Below, one piece after another: positions 33,647 through 42,634 of a DNA stretch of 45,016 nucleotides. Position 1 is the first letter of the stretch, and each line of letters starts with the position of its first letter. The DNA is from an uncultured Eggerthellaceae bacterium. GTDB taxonomy: Bacteria; Actinomycetota; Coriobacteriia; Coriobacteriales; Eggerthellaceae. The position numbers and the translations under genes are program-made. The notes beneath the pieces are model-generated. The model was not told the origin of the DNA. It searched no databases and saw only the letters and a list, made by a program, of their open reading frames with translations. The stretch lies in the NCBI GenBank assembly GCA_910580205.1, contig CAJTVP010000015.1, positions 1-45,016 on the forward strand. The letters run 5' to 3'.

Positions 33647-34292
33647 GGTAGTAGTCCATCCTCTTCTCGACGCGGTTCAAGATGAATTCGATAACCAAGC
33701 AGAACACCCAGTAGATGAGAGCCGCCAACGCGTAGGGGATCATGGACACCTCGCGGGCGGCGAGCGCTTTGGCCTGACTGAACATCTCCGCGATGCCCAG
33801 CACGAACGCGAGGGACGTATCCTTCACCAGCGTGATGATCTCATTGCCCATGGCGGGCAGGATGCGCTTGATGACCTGAGGCAACACGATCTTCATGAAC
33901 GTTTGCGTGCGCGTGTATCCCAGCACCTCGGCCGCTTCATACTGGCCGCGCGGGATGGACTGGATGCCGCTCCGGTAGATCTCGCCGAAATAGGCGGCGT
34001 AATTCAGGATGAAGCCGATGTCGCAAGCCCAGAACTTCCAGTCAGGGCCCATCTGGAGCCCGAAGAGGTAATACGGCCCGAACATGATGGCCATGAGCTG
34101 CAACATGAGCGGCGTGCCGCGCAGGATGGAGATGTAGAACTTCGCGAAGAGAGCGAGCGGTTTGAAGCGGCTCATGCGCGCCAGCGCCACCAGCACGCCC
34201 AAGGGCAGCGAGCCTATGAGGGTGACGAAGAAGATCTGCGTGGTCAGCAGAAGCCCTTCGCCCAGAAGCCCCATCATCACATCGAATCCCAA
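33639..34292 (-). CDS. Polar amino-acid ABC transporter permease
   Basis: A permease of about 217 residues of the His/Glu/Gln/Arg (HEAAT) type. Membrane helices and the EAA loop are visible: QYEAAEVLGYTRTQTFMKIV followed by LPQVIKRILPAMGNE. The N-terminus contains LLLTTQIFFVTLIGSLPLG and ILRGTPLMLQL. The start is uncertain: TTG at 34292 has GAAGGGGG about 8 bases upstream, while ATG at 34277 lacks a suitably placed site. A hairpin terminator upstream (34313-34345) separates it from the binding-protein gene. Confidence 0.93.
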   Translation of the reverse strand: MGFDVMMGLLGEGLLLTTQIFFVTLIGSLPLGVLVALARMSRFKPLALFAKFYISILRGTPLMLQLMAIMFGPYYLFGLQMGPDWKFWACDIGFILNYAAYFGEIYRSGIQSIPRGQYEAAEVLGYTRTQTFMKIVLPQVIKRILPAMGNEIITLVKDTSLAFVLGIAEMFSQAKALAAREVSMIPYALAALIYWVFCLVIEFILNRVEKRMDYYHD

Positions 34293-34312
34293 ACCACATC
34301 CCCCTTCGCGCG

Positions 34313-34345
34313 AAAAGGCTGCGGGCGCCATCTCGGCCCGCAGCC
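34313..34345 (-). terminator. Terminator-like hairpin between binding-protein and permease genes
   Basis: On the minus strand GGCTGCGGGC and GCCCGCAGCC form a perfect 10-bp stem with a 9-base loop, followed by TTTT. It lies 25 bases after the binding-protein stop. It should end much of the transcript or protect its 3' end, giving more binding protein than membrane components. The short T-tract suggests partial readthrough. Confidence 0.68.
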
Positions 34346-34370
34346 TCCGTTTCTGAGAGCGCTTTCGCGC

Positions 34371-35213
34371 TTACTTCAAGATCCAGTTGCTCTCGTCCAA
34401 TCCCTGATCGGCGTACTTCGCGCAGATCTCAGACACGGCGCCGCTCTCATAGAGCTGCTTCAAGGTCTCGGTGACCTTCGCCGCCAGAGCCTCGTCCCCC
34501 TTCTTGAAGCCGACGGCATAGTGCTCAGAGGAGAGCGCGTCAGGCAGCTGCACATAGGCATCCGGCTTCGCGGCCATCTGGTAGGCGGCGATGGACAGGT
34601 CGCACGCCACCGCATCCACCGTGCCGCTCTCCAGCTGGAGGAACGCGTTGTTGTAATCGCTCACGGTATCCAAGCGCCCGAACGTGGCAGCCAGATCCGC
34701 TTTGTCCCCTTCGAGGACGTCCAGAGCCGCAGAGTCGATCTGGGTGATGACCACTTTGCCCGCCAGATCCGCATCGGCGTTGATGCCAGAACCGGCCTTG
34801 GTCACGATGACCTGCTCATTCAGCATGTACGGGTCAGAGAAGGCGTAGTCATCTTCGCGGCCTTCCATGGTGAAGCCATTCCAGATGCAGTTGACCGTGC
34901 CTTGATTCAAAAGCGCGTCTTTCGCATCCCAGTCGATCGCCATGAGCTCCAGCTCCCACCCGTTCTGCTCAGCCACCGCAGCGGCCAGATCAAGGTCGAA
35001 GCCGGTGTATTCGCCATCATCGCCGATATAGCCATAGGGCGGGTAGCTGTTGTCGAATCCGACCGTCAGCGTGGAGATGTCCGCAGACGCATCCTGAGCA
35101 TCCGCCGCGCTCGAACTGGACGAGCCGGATCCCGACGAGCAGCCGGCCAACGCGAACGCGCCCAAGCACGCGGCGCACGCCACCGCTGCGATCTTCATGA
35201 ATGTCTTCTTCAT
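34371..35213 (-). CDS. Amino-acid ABC transporter substrate-binding lipoprotein
   Basis: A 280-residue lipoprotein that captures an amino acid for the ABC importer. The ATG at 35211-35213 follows AAGGGA and starts MKKTFMKIAAVACAACLGAF; a lipobox ALAGC follows with Cys near residue 25, and then a Ser/Gly linker. The SBP_bac_3 fold shows TVGFDNSYPPYGYIGDDGEY, GFDLDLAAAVAEQNGWE and FSDPYMLNEQVIV. Ligand residues do not allow a firm choice of substrate (glutamine, cystine, arginine and others remain possible). Confidence 0.94.
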   Translation of the reverse strand: MKKTFMKIAAVACAACLGAFALAGCSSGSGSSSSSAADAQDASADISTLTVGFDNSYPPYGYIGDDGEYTGFDLDLAAAVAEQNGWELELMAIDWDAKDALLNQGTVNCIWNGFTMEGREDDYAFSDPYMLNEQVIVTKAGSGINADADLAGKVVITQIDSAALDVLEGDKADLAATFGRLDTVSDYNNAFLQLESGTVDAVACDLSIAAYQMAAKPDAYVQLPDALSSEHYAVGFKKGDEALAAKVTETLKQLYESGAVSEICAKYADQGLDESNWILK

Positions 35214-35334
35214 CCTGTTCCCTTCTTCGCTCTCTATCACTCTACTGTAATAAAGCAGTGGAAAGTGTACCATAACGATGAGAGAGCGCACGGAGAAGAG
35301 GCCATCGAGGCCGAAGAACTGACGAGGACGGAAC

Positions 35335-36192
35335 ATGAACGCACGGAACAACGTCTTGCTCCTGTTCAGCAAGCTGCCCGAACCGGGGCTCGTGAAGACG
35401 CGCCTGACCACGCTCAAGGACGGCGTCTTCACCCCTGAGCAAGCCAGCGTGCTCTATCACTGCATGCTCTTCGACGTGGTGGAGACGTGCATGGCCGCCT
35501 TCGACATCCTGGAGGCGGAAGATGCAGCCGAAAGCCCTGATGGACGCGTGAGGGATGCCTACCAGCTTCTCATCTCCACCGCTCCGCTTGAGAACCTGCC
35601 GAAGATGGAGCAGCTCTTCGCTGATTCTGGCACGTGGCCGCGCCCCATCGCGTTCGCTGCGGATGCGGGCGCTTCGTTCGATGAGCATTACAATGATGCC
35701 TTCAGACGAGCCTGGGAGGCCGGCGCGGACTGCATCCTGTCCATGGGGGCCGACATGCCCGCGCTCACCACCGCAGACGCGGTGCGGGGATTCCGCGCCC
35801 TGCATGAGCTGGATGATGCGGACGAGCCGGGCATCGTGATCTCCCCCGATCAGGAGCTGGGCGTGAGCATCATCGGGTGGAACCGGGATACCCCGTTCGA
35901 TCACTCAGGGGTGTTCTACAACGAAACGGGGCTCACGGTGCTTCCCGCCTACATCCGCAAGGCGAAAGCCCAGGGGCTCACGGCGCGCTACCTGCCGCCC
36001 GTGCCGGACGTGGACACCATGGCGGATCTGGCCCACGCGGCCACCGTCGTGGAAGCCTTGGCCTATTGCGCGCCCGGACATGGAGGCACCTGCCCCCACC
36101 GCACAGCGCGCGCGTTGAATGAGCTGGGCTGGTCGGACATCCGCATCATGCCGAACGGCCTTTTGGACCCCCGCGGCGGCATCGATGGGTGA
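35335..36192 (+). CDS. DUF2064 / TIGR04282 family glycosyltransferase-like protein
   Basis: A 285-residue protein of the TIGR04282 (DUF2064) family with a nucleotidyl-/glycosyltransferase-A-like fold. The N-terminus reads NVLLLFSKLPEPGLVKTRL, the family signature; SMGADMPALT supplies the Asp motif expected near bound nucleotide and metal. The start follows GAGGACGG. Members often sit near glycosyltransferases, but here the neighbours are an amino-acid transporter and htpG, giving no clue. Substrate unknown. Confidence 0.88.
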   Translation: MNARNNVLLLFSKLPEPGLVKTRLTTLKDGVFTPEQASVLYHCMLFDVVETCMAAFDILEAEDAAESPDGRVRDAYQLLISTAPLENLPKMEQLFADSGTWPRPIAFAADAGASFDEHYNDAFRRAWEAGADCILSMGADMPALTTADAVRGFRALHELDDADEPGIVISPDQELGVSIIGWNRDTPFDHSGVFYNETGLTVLPAYIRKAKAQGLTARYLPPVPDVDTMADLAHAATVVEALAYCAPGHGGTCPHRTARALNELGWSDIRIMPNGLLDPRGGIDG

Positions 36193-36200
36193 CGGCGCGA

Positions 36201-38180
36201 TCAGGCCATGAGAGCGGAGATGCGCTCCGAGAACCCGAGCGGGTCGTCGATGGGCAGCCCCTCCACCAGAAGCGCCTGGTCGAAGAGGATGCGCGAGTAA
36301 TCCTCCACCTTCTGCGCGTCTTTCGCCGCATTCGCCTGTTGCAGCACCTGGAAGACGGGATGCTCCACGTTCACTTCCATGACGATCTGCGCCTCCGGCA
36401 CGCCCTCGTCAGACCCCGGCTGCTCTTTCAGCAGATGGGCCATCTGGAGCGACACCGCGCCTTCGGTGGTGAGCACCACGGGCGCTTCCGTCACGCGGGT
36501 GGACACGGCAACGCGCTTCACCTTCCCAGCAAGGGCGTCGGTCATGGCCTGGAACAGATCGGCGTTCTCTTCGGTGGCCTCTTCGGCCTTCTTCTTCTCT
36601 TCCTCCGTGGTCAGCCCCAGATCCTCAGAGCCCACATTCTTGAGCTGCCACGCCTTCGTGGACCCGTCCGGCTCCGCTGAATCCTTCGGCGTGTAGTCCG
36701 CCAGAGCCATCATGCAGAACTCATCCACGTTCTCGTCGCACAGAAGCACGTCGTAGCCCTTCGCCAGGACCGTGGTCACGATGGGCATGGTGGACAGGCG
36801 GTCCACCGAATCCCCCGCCGCGAAGTAGATGGCGTCCGCATCCGCCGGCGCGTCGGCGATGTACTCATCGAACGTGATCATCTTCTTCTGCTTGGCGGAG
36901 TAGAACAAAAGCAGGTCCGCCAAGGTGTCCTTCGCCATGCCATAGCTGGAATACAGGCCGTACTTCAGCGTGCGCCCGAACTCCTTGAAGAAGCCCACAT
37001 AGGCCTCGCGGTCATCGGCGCACATGGCATCCAGTTCGGACTTGATCTTCTTCTCCAGACGTCGCGCTATGGCGCGCAGCTGGCTGTTGTGCTGCAACGT
37101 CTCACGGGAGATGTTGAGCGTGAGGTCCGCCGAGTCCACCACCCCGCGCACGAACCCGAAGTAGTCCGGCACCAGCTCCTCGCACTTGTCCATGATGAGC
37201 ACGCCGGAAGAATACAGAGCCAGCCCGCGCTTGTAATCCTTCGACCACATGTCGAAGGGGGCATGGGACGGGATGAACATGAGCGCATCATAGGTGAGCG
37301 TGCCTTCAGCGTGCAGGCTCACGGTGCGCAGCGGATCTTCGAAATCATGGAAATCCGTCTTGTAGAACTCGTGGTACTCCTCATCCGTCACTTCGGACTT
37401 CTTGCGCTTCCAGATGGGGATCATGGAGTTGATGGTCTCCACCTCGGTGTAATTCTCGAACTCAGGCTGGTGGTCATCGCCCGCATCCGCCGGGGCTTCC
37501 TTCATGCGGCTTTTCGTGACCTCCATCTGGATGGGATAGCGCACGTAGTTGCTGTACCGTTTGATGAGGCCGCGCAGGCCCTGTTCGCTGGCGAAGGCGC
37601 CGAACGTCTCTTCGTCGGTGTCATCTTTCAAAAAGACGATCACGTCCGTGCCGTGCTCCGCGCGCTCCGCCGCCGTGATGGTGTAGCCATCCACGCCATC
37701 AGACTCCCAGCACCACGCCTCCTCAGAGCCATAGGCCCGGGAGATGACCTTCACCCTCTTGCCCACCATGAACGCAGAGTAGAAGCCCACGCCGAACTGG
37801 CCGATGATGTCCACATCCGCCACCGGCGCGCCGTCCACGTCCACATCATCCAAACCCGGTTTGTCCAAGCCGGACTCCTTGAACTCGAAGCTGTCGGAAT
37901 GCGCGATGGTGCCCAGGTTCTTGTTCAGCTCATCCTTGTCCATGCCGATGCCGTTGTCAGAGACAGTGACCGTGCGCGCCTCTTGATCGAAGCCGACCGT
38001 GATGCAGAGGTCCGCTCGGTTGATCTTCACCGTGTCGTCCACCAAGCTGCGGAAATAGAGCTTGTCCACCGCATCCGATGCGTTGGAGATCAGCTCGCGC
38101 AAGAAGATCTCGCGGTTGGTGTAGATGGAATTGATCATCAGATCCAAGAGCTTCTTGGATTCGGTCTTGAACTTGCGCAT
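36201..38180 (-). CDS. htpG: Hsp90 chaperone HtpG
   Basis: A 659-residue bacterial Hsp90. The N-terminal GHKL ATPase domain shows REIFLRELISNASDAVDKL, SDNGIGMDKDEL and GQFGVGFYSAFMV. The middle domain has the catalytic-arginine region LNISRETLQHN. The C-terminal dimerisation domain is complete. The start follows AAAGGAAG. Neither a CIRCE element nor a clear HspR repeat is visible upstream. It lies 48 bases after the SurA-like gene, so the two may be co-transcribed as an envelope/cytoplasm folding pair. Confidence 0.97.
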   Translation of the reverse strand: MRKFKTESKKLLDLMINSIYTNREIFLRELISNASDAVDKLYFRSLVDDTVKINRADLCITVGFDQEARTVTVSDNGIGMDKDELNKNLGTIAHSDSFEFKESGLDKPGLDDVDVDGAPVADVDIIGQFGVGFYSAFMVGKRVKVISRAYGSEEAWCWESDGVDGYTITAAERAEHGTDVIVFLKDDTDEETFGAFASEQGLRGLIKRYSNYVRYPIQMEVTKSRMKEAPADAGDDHQPEFENYTEVETINSMIPIWKRKKSEVTDEEYHEFYKTDFHDFEDPLRTVSLHAEGTLTYDALMFIPSHAPFDMWSKDYKRGLALYSSGVLIMDKCEELVPDYFGFVRGVVDSADLTLNISRETLQHNSQLRAIARRLEKKIKSELDAMCADDREAYVGFFKEFGRTLKYGLYSSYGMAKDTLADLLLFYSAKQKKMITFDEYIADAPADADAIYFAAGDSVDRLSTMPIVTTVLAKGYDVLLCDENVDEFCMMALADYTPKDSAEPDGSTKAWQLKNVGSEDLGLTTEEEKKKAEEATEENADLFQAMTDALAGKVKRVAVSTRVTEAPVVLTTEGAVSLQMAHLLKEQPGSDEGVPEAQIVMEVNVEHPVFQVLQQANAAKDAQKVEDYSRILFDQALLVEGLPIDDPLGFSERISALMA

Positions 38181-38228
38181 GCCTTGGCTTCCTTTCTGGA
38201 CCTTCTTCTGTGCGGATCAGCTGTTCAT

Positions 38229-39323
38229 TCAGGATTGTGGCGCGTCGGCCCTGACCTGCGCGCCGCCGCCGATATCCGACAACAAGCTGTCAAAGAAGCC
38301 GCCCTCTTCGATGAAGATGCCGCTCTTGTTCAGATTCTGACGGAGCTCCAGCAATGAGAAGTAGGCATCAGAGTTGGACTGGTAGGGCGCATCGGAGGCG
38401 ATGGCGGCATAGAGGACCGGTTTCGCATCGATGAACTCCGCCACCTTGTTGGAGAGCGCTTGAGAATCGCTCATGGCCTTGTAGGAATCGGTGATCTCCT
38501 TGACGATCTCCGAGTCCACCTCATCCAGAGAAGCGGCGCTGGCGTATTCGGGGTATTGCGCCTGGATGCCTTGGAGCACCGCGTCCTTGAACTCCTGGGT
38601 CTCCGTGATCCCCTCGTTCGCCTTCTCGCCGATCATCTCACGCTTGGTGAGCGTCTGCAGGTCCACTTCATAATCCTCAAGGGTGCGGCCCTCCTGCTTG
38701 AGCACCTCTTCGATGGAGGCCAAGCGCTCCGGGTCCCCCATCAGAGCATCGCGCGTGGCCTGATAATCCGCTTCCGTGGGATGGATGCCCATCTCCTCAG
38801 CGATCTGATCGACCATCTCTTGATTCACGTAATACAGGATGATGCGGTTGCGGATGGTCTCCGTGGTCTGATTGTTCTCGATCATCCACGCGTCCCACGC
38901 CTCCTGGCTCTCAAGCCCGTTGGCTGCGCGCATGTTGGCGATGAAGTCGTCGATCCAGCTCTCCGGGATCTCAACGCCGTTCACCTCAGCGGCCACTCCA
39001 TCGGGTAGGCGGGAGAGCGTGGGGTAGTCAACCCCTTGGGTGGCGTTCTTGCCCTTGATCTCCGTCGGGGCGTTCTTGGCCTCCACCATGTCGGTCACCA
39101 CCTGCACCCCCACACAGAAGAAAGCCACGAGCAGGATGAATATCATCACAGCCACGCAAGTCATGGGGATCCTGCGATCCATGGCGGGAGCCTTCGCGGC
39201 AGCGGATGCGGATCCCGCCTTCGCTGCATCCTCTTCCACCCCGACCTGCGCGTTCGCAACAGCTTCCTCTGACGCCTTTGGCGCAGAAGCCTTCTCTGGC
39301 TTCACCGCGTTCTCCTCTGCCAT
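38229..39323 (-). CDS. Membrane-anchored SurA/PrsA-like chaperone domain protein
   Basis: A 364-residue protein. The second ATG (39321-39323) is chosen because GGAGG then has 6-base spacing; it directly touches the first ATG at 39329. After an Ala/Glu/Lys-rich cytoplasmic tail of about 50 residues, one membrane helix (about 54-78, CVAVMIFILLVAFFCVGVQV) leads to an extracytoplasmic helical domain resembling SurA_N: VAAEVNGVEIPESWIDDFIA, then EEMGIHPTEADYQAT. No peptidyl-prolyl isomerase (rotamase) domain is recognisable, so it is probably a holdase for secreted proteins. Assignment rests on the SurA-N pattern only. Confidence 0.78.
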   Translation of the reverse strand: MAEENAVKPEKASAPKASEEAVANAQVGVEEDAAKAGSASAAAKAPAMDRRIPMTCVAVMIFILLVAFFCVGVQVVTDMVEAKNAPTEIKGKNATQGVDYPTLSRLPDGVAAEVNGVEIPESWIDDFIANMRAANGLESQEAWDAWMIENNQTTETIRNRIILYYVNQEMVDQIAEEMGIHPTEADYQATRDALMGDPERLASIEEVLKQEGRTLEDYEVDLQTLTKREMIGEKANEGITETQEFKDAVLQGIQAQYPEYASAASLDEVDSEIVKEITDSYKAMSDSQALSNKVAEFIDAKPVLYAAIASDAPYQSNSDAYFSLLELRQNLNKSGIFIEEGGFFDSLLSDIGGGAQVRADAPQS

Positions 39324-39580
39324 GCTCATCCTCCAAGATCCATCAAGCAGTCATGCGAAAAACTTCAGTGCGTACCTTATACCATGGACGCATCGGCTGC
39401 CAGTTCCCACGATGAGGCTGCGGCCTTCGCGGAACCAGAAACCCCAACTTCTCCACACGGCGGCCAGAACGCGAGCGCTGATGCCGAAGCGCGTTCGCAA
39501 GATGAGCATCCTCTTCGCAAGTTGGTCCTTGGGAGACCTGGGCGTTTGAGCTATCCTTTGAGCTTTGGAGCTGAGAGGAG
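39324..39580. other. 257-base divergent intergenic region, no gene seen
   Basis: Separates the SurA-like gene (minus) from the MFS gene (plus) and must hold both promoters. On the minus strand a TATAAG hexamer preceded by CTGGCA at 16 bases is a weak candidate. Open frames on either strand lack Shine-Dalgarno sites and family resemblance. No repeats or RNA genes are recognised. Confidence 0.4.
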
Positions 39581-40888
39581 ATGGCGCGCGTGGCAGGGAT
39601 CGATCCGGGAGTGTATCGCGCCGTGCTGGCGGTGCGGGAGGCGTACCCGTTCGACATCGCGGGGCTCCTCATGCGCTTCTACGCCTACATGATGAGCATC
39701 GGCACGGTGAGCATGCTCTCCCTGGCGGGCTATTCGTTCATGACCTCCGGCATCGTCGCTTCCGTCATCTCGCTTTCCATATTCCTCATATCCCCGCGCA
39801 TCTCCAAATTGATCGACGAGCGCGGCCAGTCGCGCATCCTTCCGAAAGCCGCCCTCATCGTGCTGGCGGGCCTTGCGGTCATGCTGGCGAACGTGGCGCT
39901 CAGAGGGCCTGACTGGATCTTCTTCCCCGCTGCGCTCCTCATGGGCTGCATCCCCAACGCCCAAGCCCTCGTCCGCGCGCGGTGGACCTACCTCATCCGC
40001 ACCGGCCGCATCAAAGGCATCGTGCCCTCCATCCGGACCGTCTTCTCTTTCGAAGGCGTACTTGATGACGTGGCCTTCATGGCCAGCCCGCCCATCTCCA
40101 TCGCGCTCGCATCCGGCATCACGCCCATCGCAGGCCTCCTCACCGGCGGCATCGCCTTCGCTGCAGGCGTCACCCTCATGGCCCGCGCGCGCTCAACGGA
40201 GCCGGAAGTGGGTTGGAGCGGGAGCCAAGGAACGGACGAAGAGAGCGGAGCGGGGCATGGAGCCTCCGAGAGCGTCCGCCCCAAGAGCATCATCCGCACC
40301 TCTGCCGTGGTGAGGATCCTCTTTCTGCTCATGTTCTTGACGGGCGCCTTCTATGGCGTGTTCGACACGTCCAGCATCGCCTTCGCCGAGGAGCTCGGCA
40401 ACCCCAACATCGCCAGCGTTGGCCTCATGGCGAGCGCGCTGCTCTCCGCCATCGTGGGCTTTCTGTTCGGGATGATCCGCTTGAACGTGTCGCTTTCCAA
40501 GCAGCTCATCGTGACGGCTTCGGTCATGGGGATCGCCTACGGGACGCAGATCCTGATCTCCACTGAGCTGGGTTTCTACGCCGTCTCTCTTCTGGGCGCT
40601 CTCACCTACGCCCCATTCCTCATCACCGCGAACAGCGCTGCTGAGCGAGCGGTCCCCGGAAAGCGCCTGACCGAAGCGATCACCTGGGTCAACTCCGGGA
40701 TGACCTGCGGCGTGGCGTTGGGACCCACCATCGCCGGCTTCGTGGTGGACCTGCTCGGAGCGCAGCAGGGATTCGACGTGGGAGGCTGCATCGCTCTTTC
40801 CATCGCCGCGCTCACGCTCCTTTGCGCGGGCATCATCCGCCGCAGCATCCGCGATGACGCCTACGAAGTGCGGGCGTCCTCCAAATGA
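39581..40888 (+). CDS. Major facilitator superfamily transporter
   Basis: A 435-residue protein with about twelve hydrophobic helices and a charged central loop (about residues 200-235, EVGWSGSQGTDEESGAGHG region) splitting two six-helix halves. An MFS loop-like stretch, FLISPRISKLIDERGQSR, follows the second helix. The ATG at 39581 directly abuts GAGAGGAG, so the GTG at 39590 may be the true start. Substrate is unknown; drug or metabolite efflux is the usual default for this type. It may be in an operon with the DUF5685 gene 52 bases downstream. Confidence 0.88.
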   Translation: MARVAGIDPGVYRAVLAVREAYPFDIAGLLMRFYAYMMSIGTVSMLSLAGYSFMTSGIVASVISLSIFLISPRISKLIDERGQSRILPKAALIVLAGLAVMLANVALRGPDWIFFPAALLMGCIPNAQALVRARWTYLIRTGRIKGIVPSIRTVFSFEGVLDDVAFMASPPISIALASGITPIAGLLTGGIAFAAGVTLMARARSTEPEVGWSGSQGTDEESGAGHGASESVRPKSIIRTSAVVRILFLLMFLTGAFYGVFDTSSIAFAEELGNPNIASVGLMASALLSAIVGFLFGMIRLNVSLSKQLIVTASVMGIAYGTQILISTELGFYAVSLLGALTYAPFLITANSAAERAVPGKRLTEAITWVNSGMTCGVALGPTIAGFVVDLLGAQQGFDVGGCIALSIAALTLLCAGIIRRSIRDDAYEVRASSK

Positions 40889-40940
40889 GGCATCAGGGGC
40901 AAAGAGGGGCGGATGCGGCCTTTGAAGAGGGTGGCACGGC

Positions 40941-41789
40941 ATGTTCGGCATAGCCGCAGCGCGCTTGGATCAGATCACGGAGGCGGAGAAAGAGCGCTAC
41001 CAGGCCTTCTACTGCGGGCTGTGCCGCTGTCTGAAAGAGCGCTATGGGCAGGTGAGCCGCGCGGCGCTGAGCTACGACCTCACGTTCTATGTCATGCTCA
41101 TGCAGAGCCTCCAAGAGGGGGCGGAAGACACCGGAAGCGCGCGCTGCATCTCCCACCCCAAGAAGCTCATGCCCTACCTCAGCTGCGCTGCCACGAAACG
41201 CGCCGCAGATCTGTCGGTGGCGCTCGCCTATCACAAGTGCTTGGATGATGTGGCAGATGAGGGCGGCATGAAAGCCCATGCCGCCCGCGCGCTCTTGCAC
41301 GCATCCTATCGGCGCGCCCAGGAGCGCATCCCGAAGGATTGCGAGCGCATAGCCCGCTTCATGGACCGGATCGCGCGGATCGAAAGCGCGCCTTCGCCGG
41401 ATGCCGATGCGGGAGCGGCCGCCTTCGGCGACCTGCTGGGAGACCTCTTCGCTCAAGATGCCGGCTTCTGGGCCGAGCCCATGCGCACGTTCGGACGAGC
41501 GCTCGGATGCCTGATCTATCTCATGGATGCCGCCGTCGATCTGCCGGAAGACCGCAAGATGGGCGCATACAATCCCTTCGCCGCGTTGAACATGACGCCT
41601 GAAGAGCTGAGGAGCATCCTGGAGAGCGTGGCTTTGGATGCCGCTGTCGCCTTCGACCGGCTGCCCTTGGAGAAGGATGCGCATCTTCTCCAAAGCGTGC
41701 TCTATTCGGGCGTGTGGCAGAAATTCAATACGGTATACTCTCACGGAAACGCGAGCGGATCGAAAGAGGATGACCGAAAACCCCTATGA
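40941..41789 (+). CDS. DUF5685 family protein with two Asp-rich motifs
   Basis: A 282-residue helical protein matching DUF5685: the N-terminus has FYCGLCRCLKERYG (Cys25, Cys28, Cys30) and LSYDLTFYVMLMQSL, then HPKKLMPYLSC. Two acidic motifs face each other in the sequence: KCLDDVADE (about residues 99-107) and YLMDAAVDLPEDRKMGAYNPF near 193-213 (quoted parts YLMDAAVDLPED and AYNPF). The spacing of two Asp-rich motifs in an all-helical protein resembles class I isoprenoid synthases, which is inference. Function unknown. It overlaps the J-protein gene by 20 bases, so translation is coupled. Confidence 0.85.
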   Translation: MFGIAAARLDQITEAEKERYQAFYCGLCRCLKERYGQVSRAALSYDLTFYVMLMQSLQEGAEDTGSARCISHPKKLMPYLSCAATKRAADLSVALAYHKCLDDVADEGGMKAHAARALLHASYRRAQERIPKDCERIARFMDRIARIESAPSPDADAGAAAFGDLLGDLFAQDAGFWAEPMRTFGRALGCLIYLMDAAVDLPEDRKMGAYNPFAALNMTPEELRSILESVALDAAVAFDRLPLEKDAHLLQSVLYSGVWQKFNTVYSHGNASGSKEDDRKPL

Positions 41790-42585
41790 CATACTGGGCG
41801 TTTCCCGTGATGCATCGCTTGACGAGGTGAAGCGCGCGTACCGCAAGAAGGCGCGCGAGAACCACCCGGACCTGAACCCCGATGATCCTGCCGCCGAAGA
41901 GCGGATGAACAAGATCAACGAAGCCTACGACCGCATCACCAACCCGGAGAAGTACGCCGCATCCGACGCGCGCAAGCGCGGCTACGGCACGCCCTACACG
42001 CCGGGCTACAACGGCTACGGCACGCCGAACGCCGGCGGCTGGCCCGGCGGCCAGGCAGGCGGCGCTCCAGGAGACGGCGCTGGCGGAGGGCAGTCGGGGC
42101 AGGATCCCTTCGTGTGGACCACCATCAACTTCGACGATCTGTTCGGCGGCGGCTGGGGCACGGCGGCTGGTCCCATCCATCCCGAAGCCAACGCCACGGA
42201 TGCGCCGGAGGTGCGCCAGGCCATCTACCTCATCAACACAGGGTCCTACGCTGAGGCCATCGAGCTTTTGCAGAAGATCCCCTCCACCGGGCGCGACGCC
42301 CGGTGGAACTACCTGTTCGCGCTGGCGAACAATGGAGCGGGGCGGACGGTGGCGGCTCACGACCATATCAAACGGGCGCGGAGCATGGACCCCAGCGATC
42401 CAGATTACGCCCGTGCGGAAGCCAGCTTCACCCGACGCGCGCAAACCTATACCCAGCAGGGCCAACAACGCGGCTTCACCTCCGCAGGGCTGGATCCCAG
42501 CTGGCTGTGCTGCTGCCTCTGCCTGGGACCCAGCTGCTGCTCATACCTCTCGCGCATGTTCATGTACTCCGGGTTGTATTGCTGA
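41770..42585 (+). CDS. J-domain protein with Gly-rich linker, TPR-like region and Cys-rich tail
   Basis: A 271-residue Hsp40-type protein. The N-terminal J domain (about 4-65) has YDILGVSRDASLDEVKRAYR and the essential HPD in ENHPDLNPDD. A Gly/Pro/Tyr-rich linker (about 70-115) and a TPR-like helical repeat (about 145-215: RQAIYLINTGSYAEAIELLQ, then WNYLFALANNGAGR) follow. The end is unusual: seven cysteines in the last 27 residues, in WLCCCLCLGPSCC and a final YC. There is no DnaJ zinc finger or CTD, so this is not canonical DnaJ. It should stimulate the Hsp70 encoded next. The start at 41770 touches its weak Shine-Dalgarno site, consistent with coupling to the overlapping upstream gene. Confidence 0.9.
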   Translation: MTENPYDILGVSRDASLDEVKRAYRKKARENHPDLNPDDPAAEERMNKINEAYDRITNPEKYAASDARKRGYGTPYTPGYNGYGTPNAGGWPGGQAGGAPGDGAGGGQSGQDPFVWTTINFDDLFGGGWGTAAGPIHPEANATDAPEVRQAIYLINTGSYAEAIELLQKIPSTGRDARWNYLFALANNGAGRTVAAHDHIKRARSMDPSDPDYARAEASFTRRAQTYTQQGQQRGFTSAGLDPSWLCCCLCLGPSCCSYLSRMFMYSGLYC

Positions 42586-42634
42586 TGCGCCCGGCGCTTC
42601 ATCTGATCCGGCACCCGAAAGCGAAGGAGCTACC

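Noticed and set aside
33486..35438. A 650-codon plus-strand open frame over the amino-acid ABC importer
   Set aside because: It is antisense to three coherent transporter genes and resembles no protein family.
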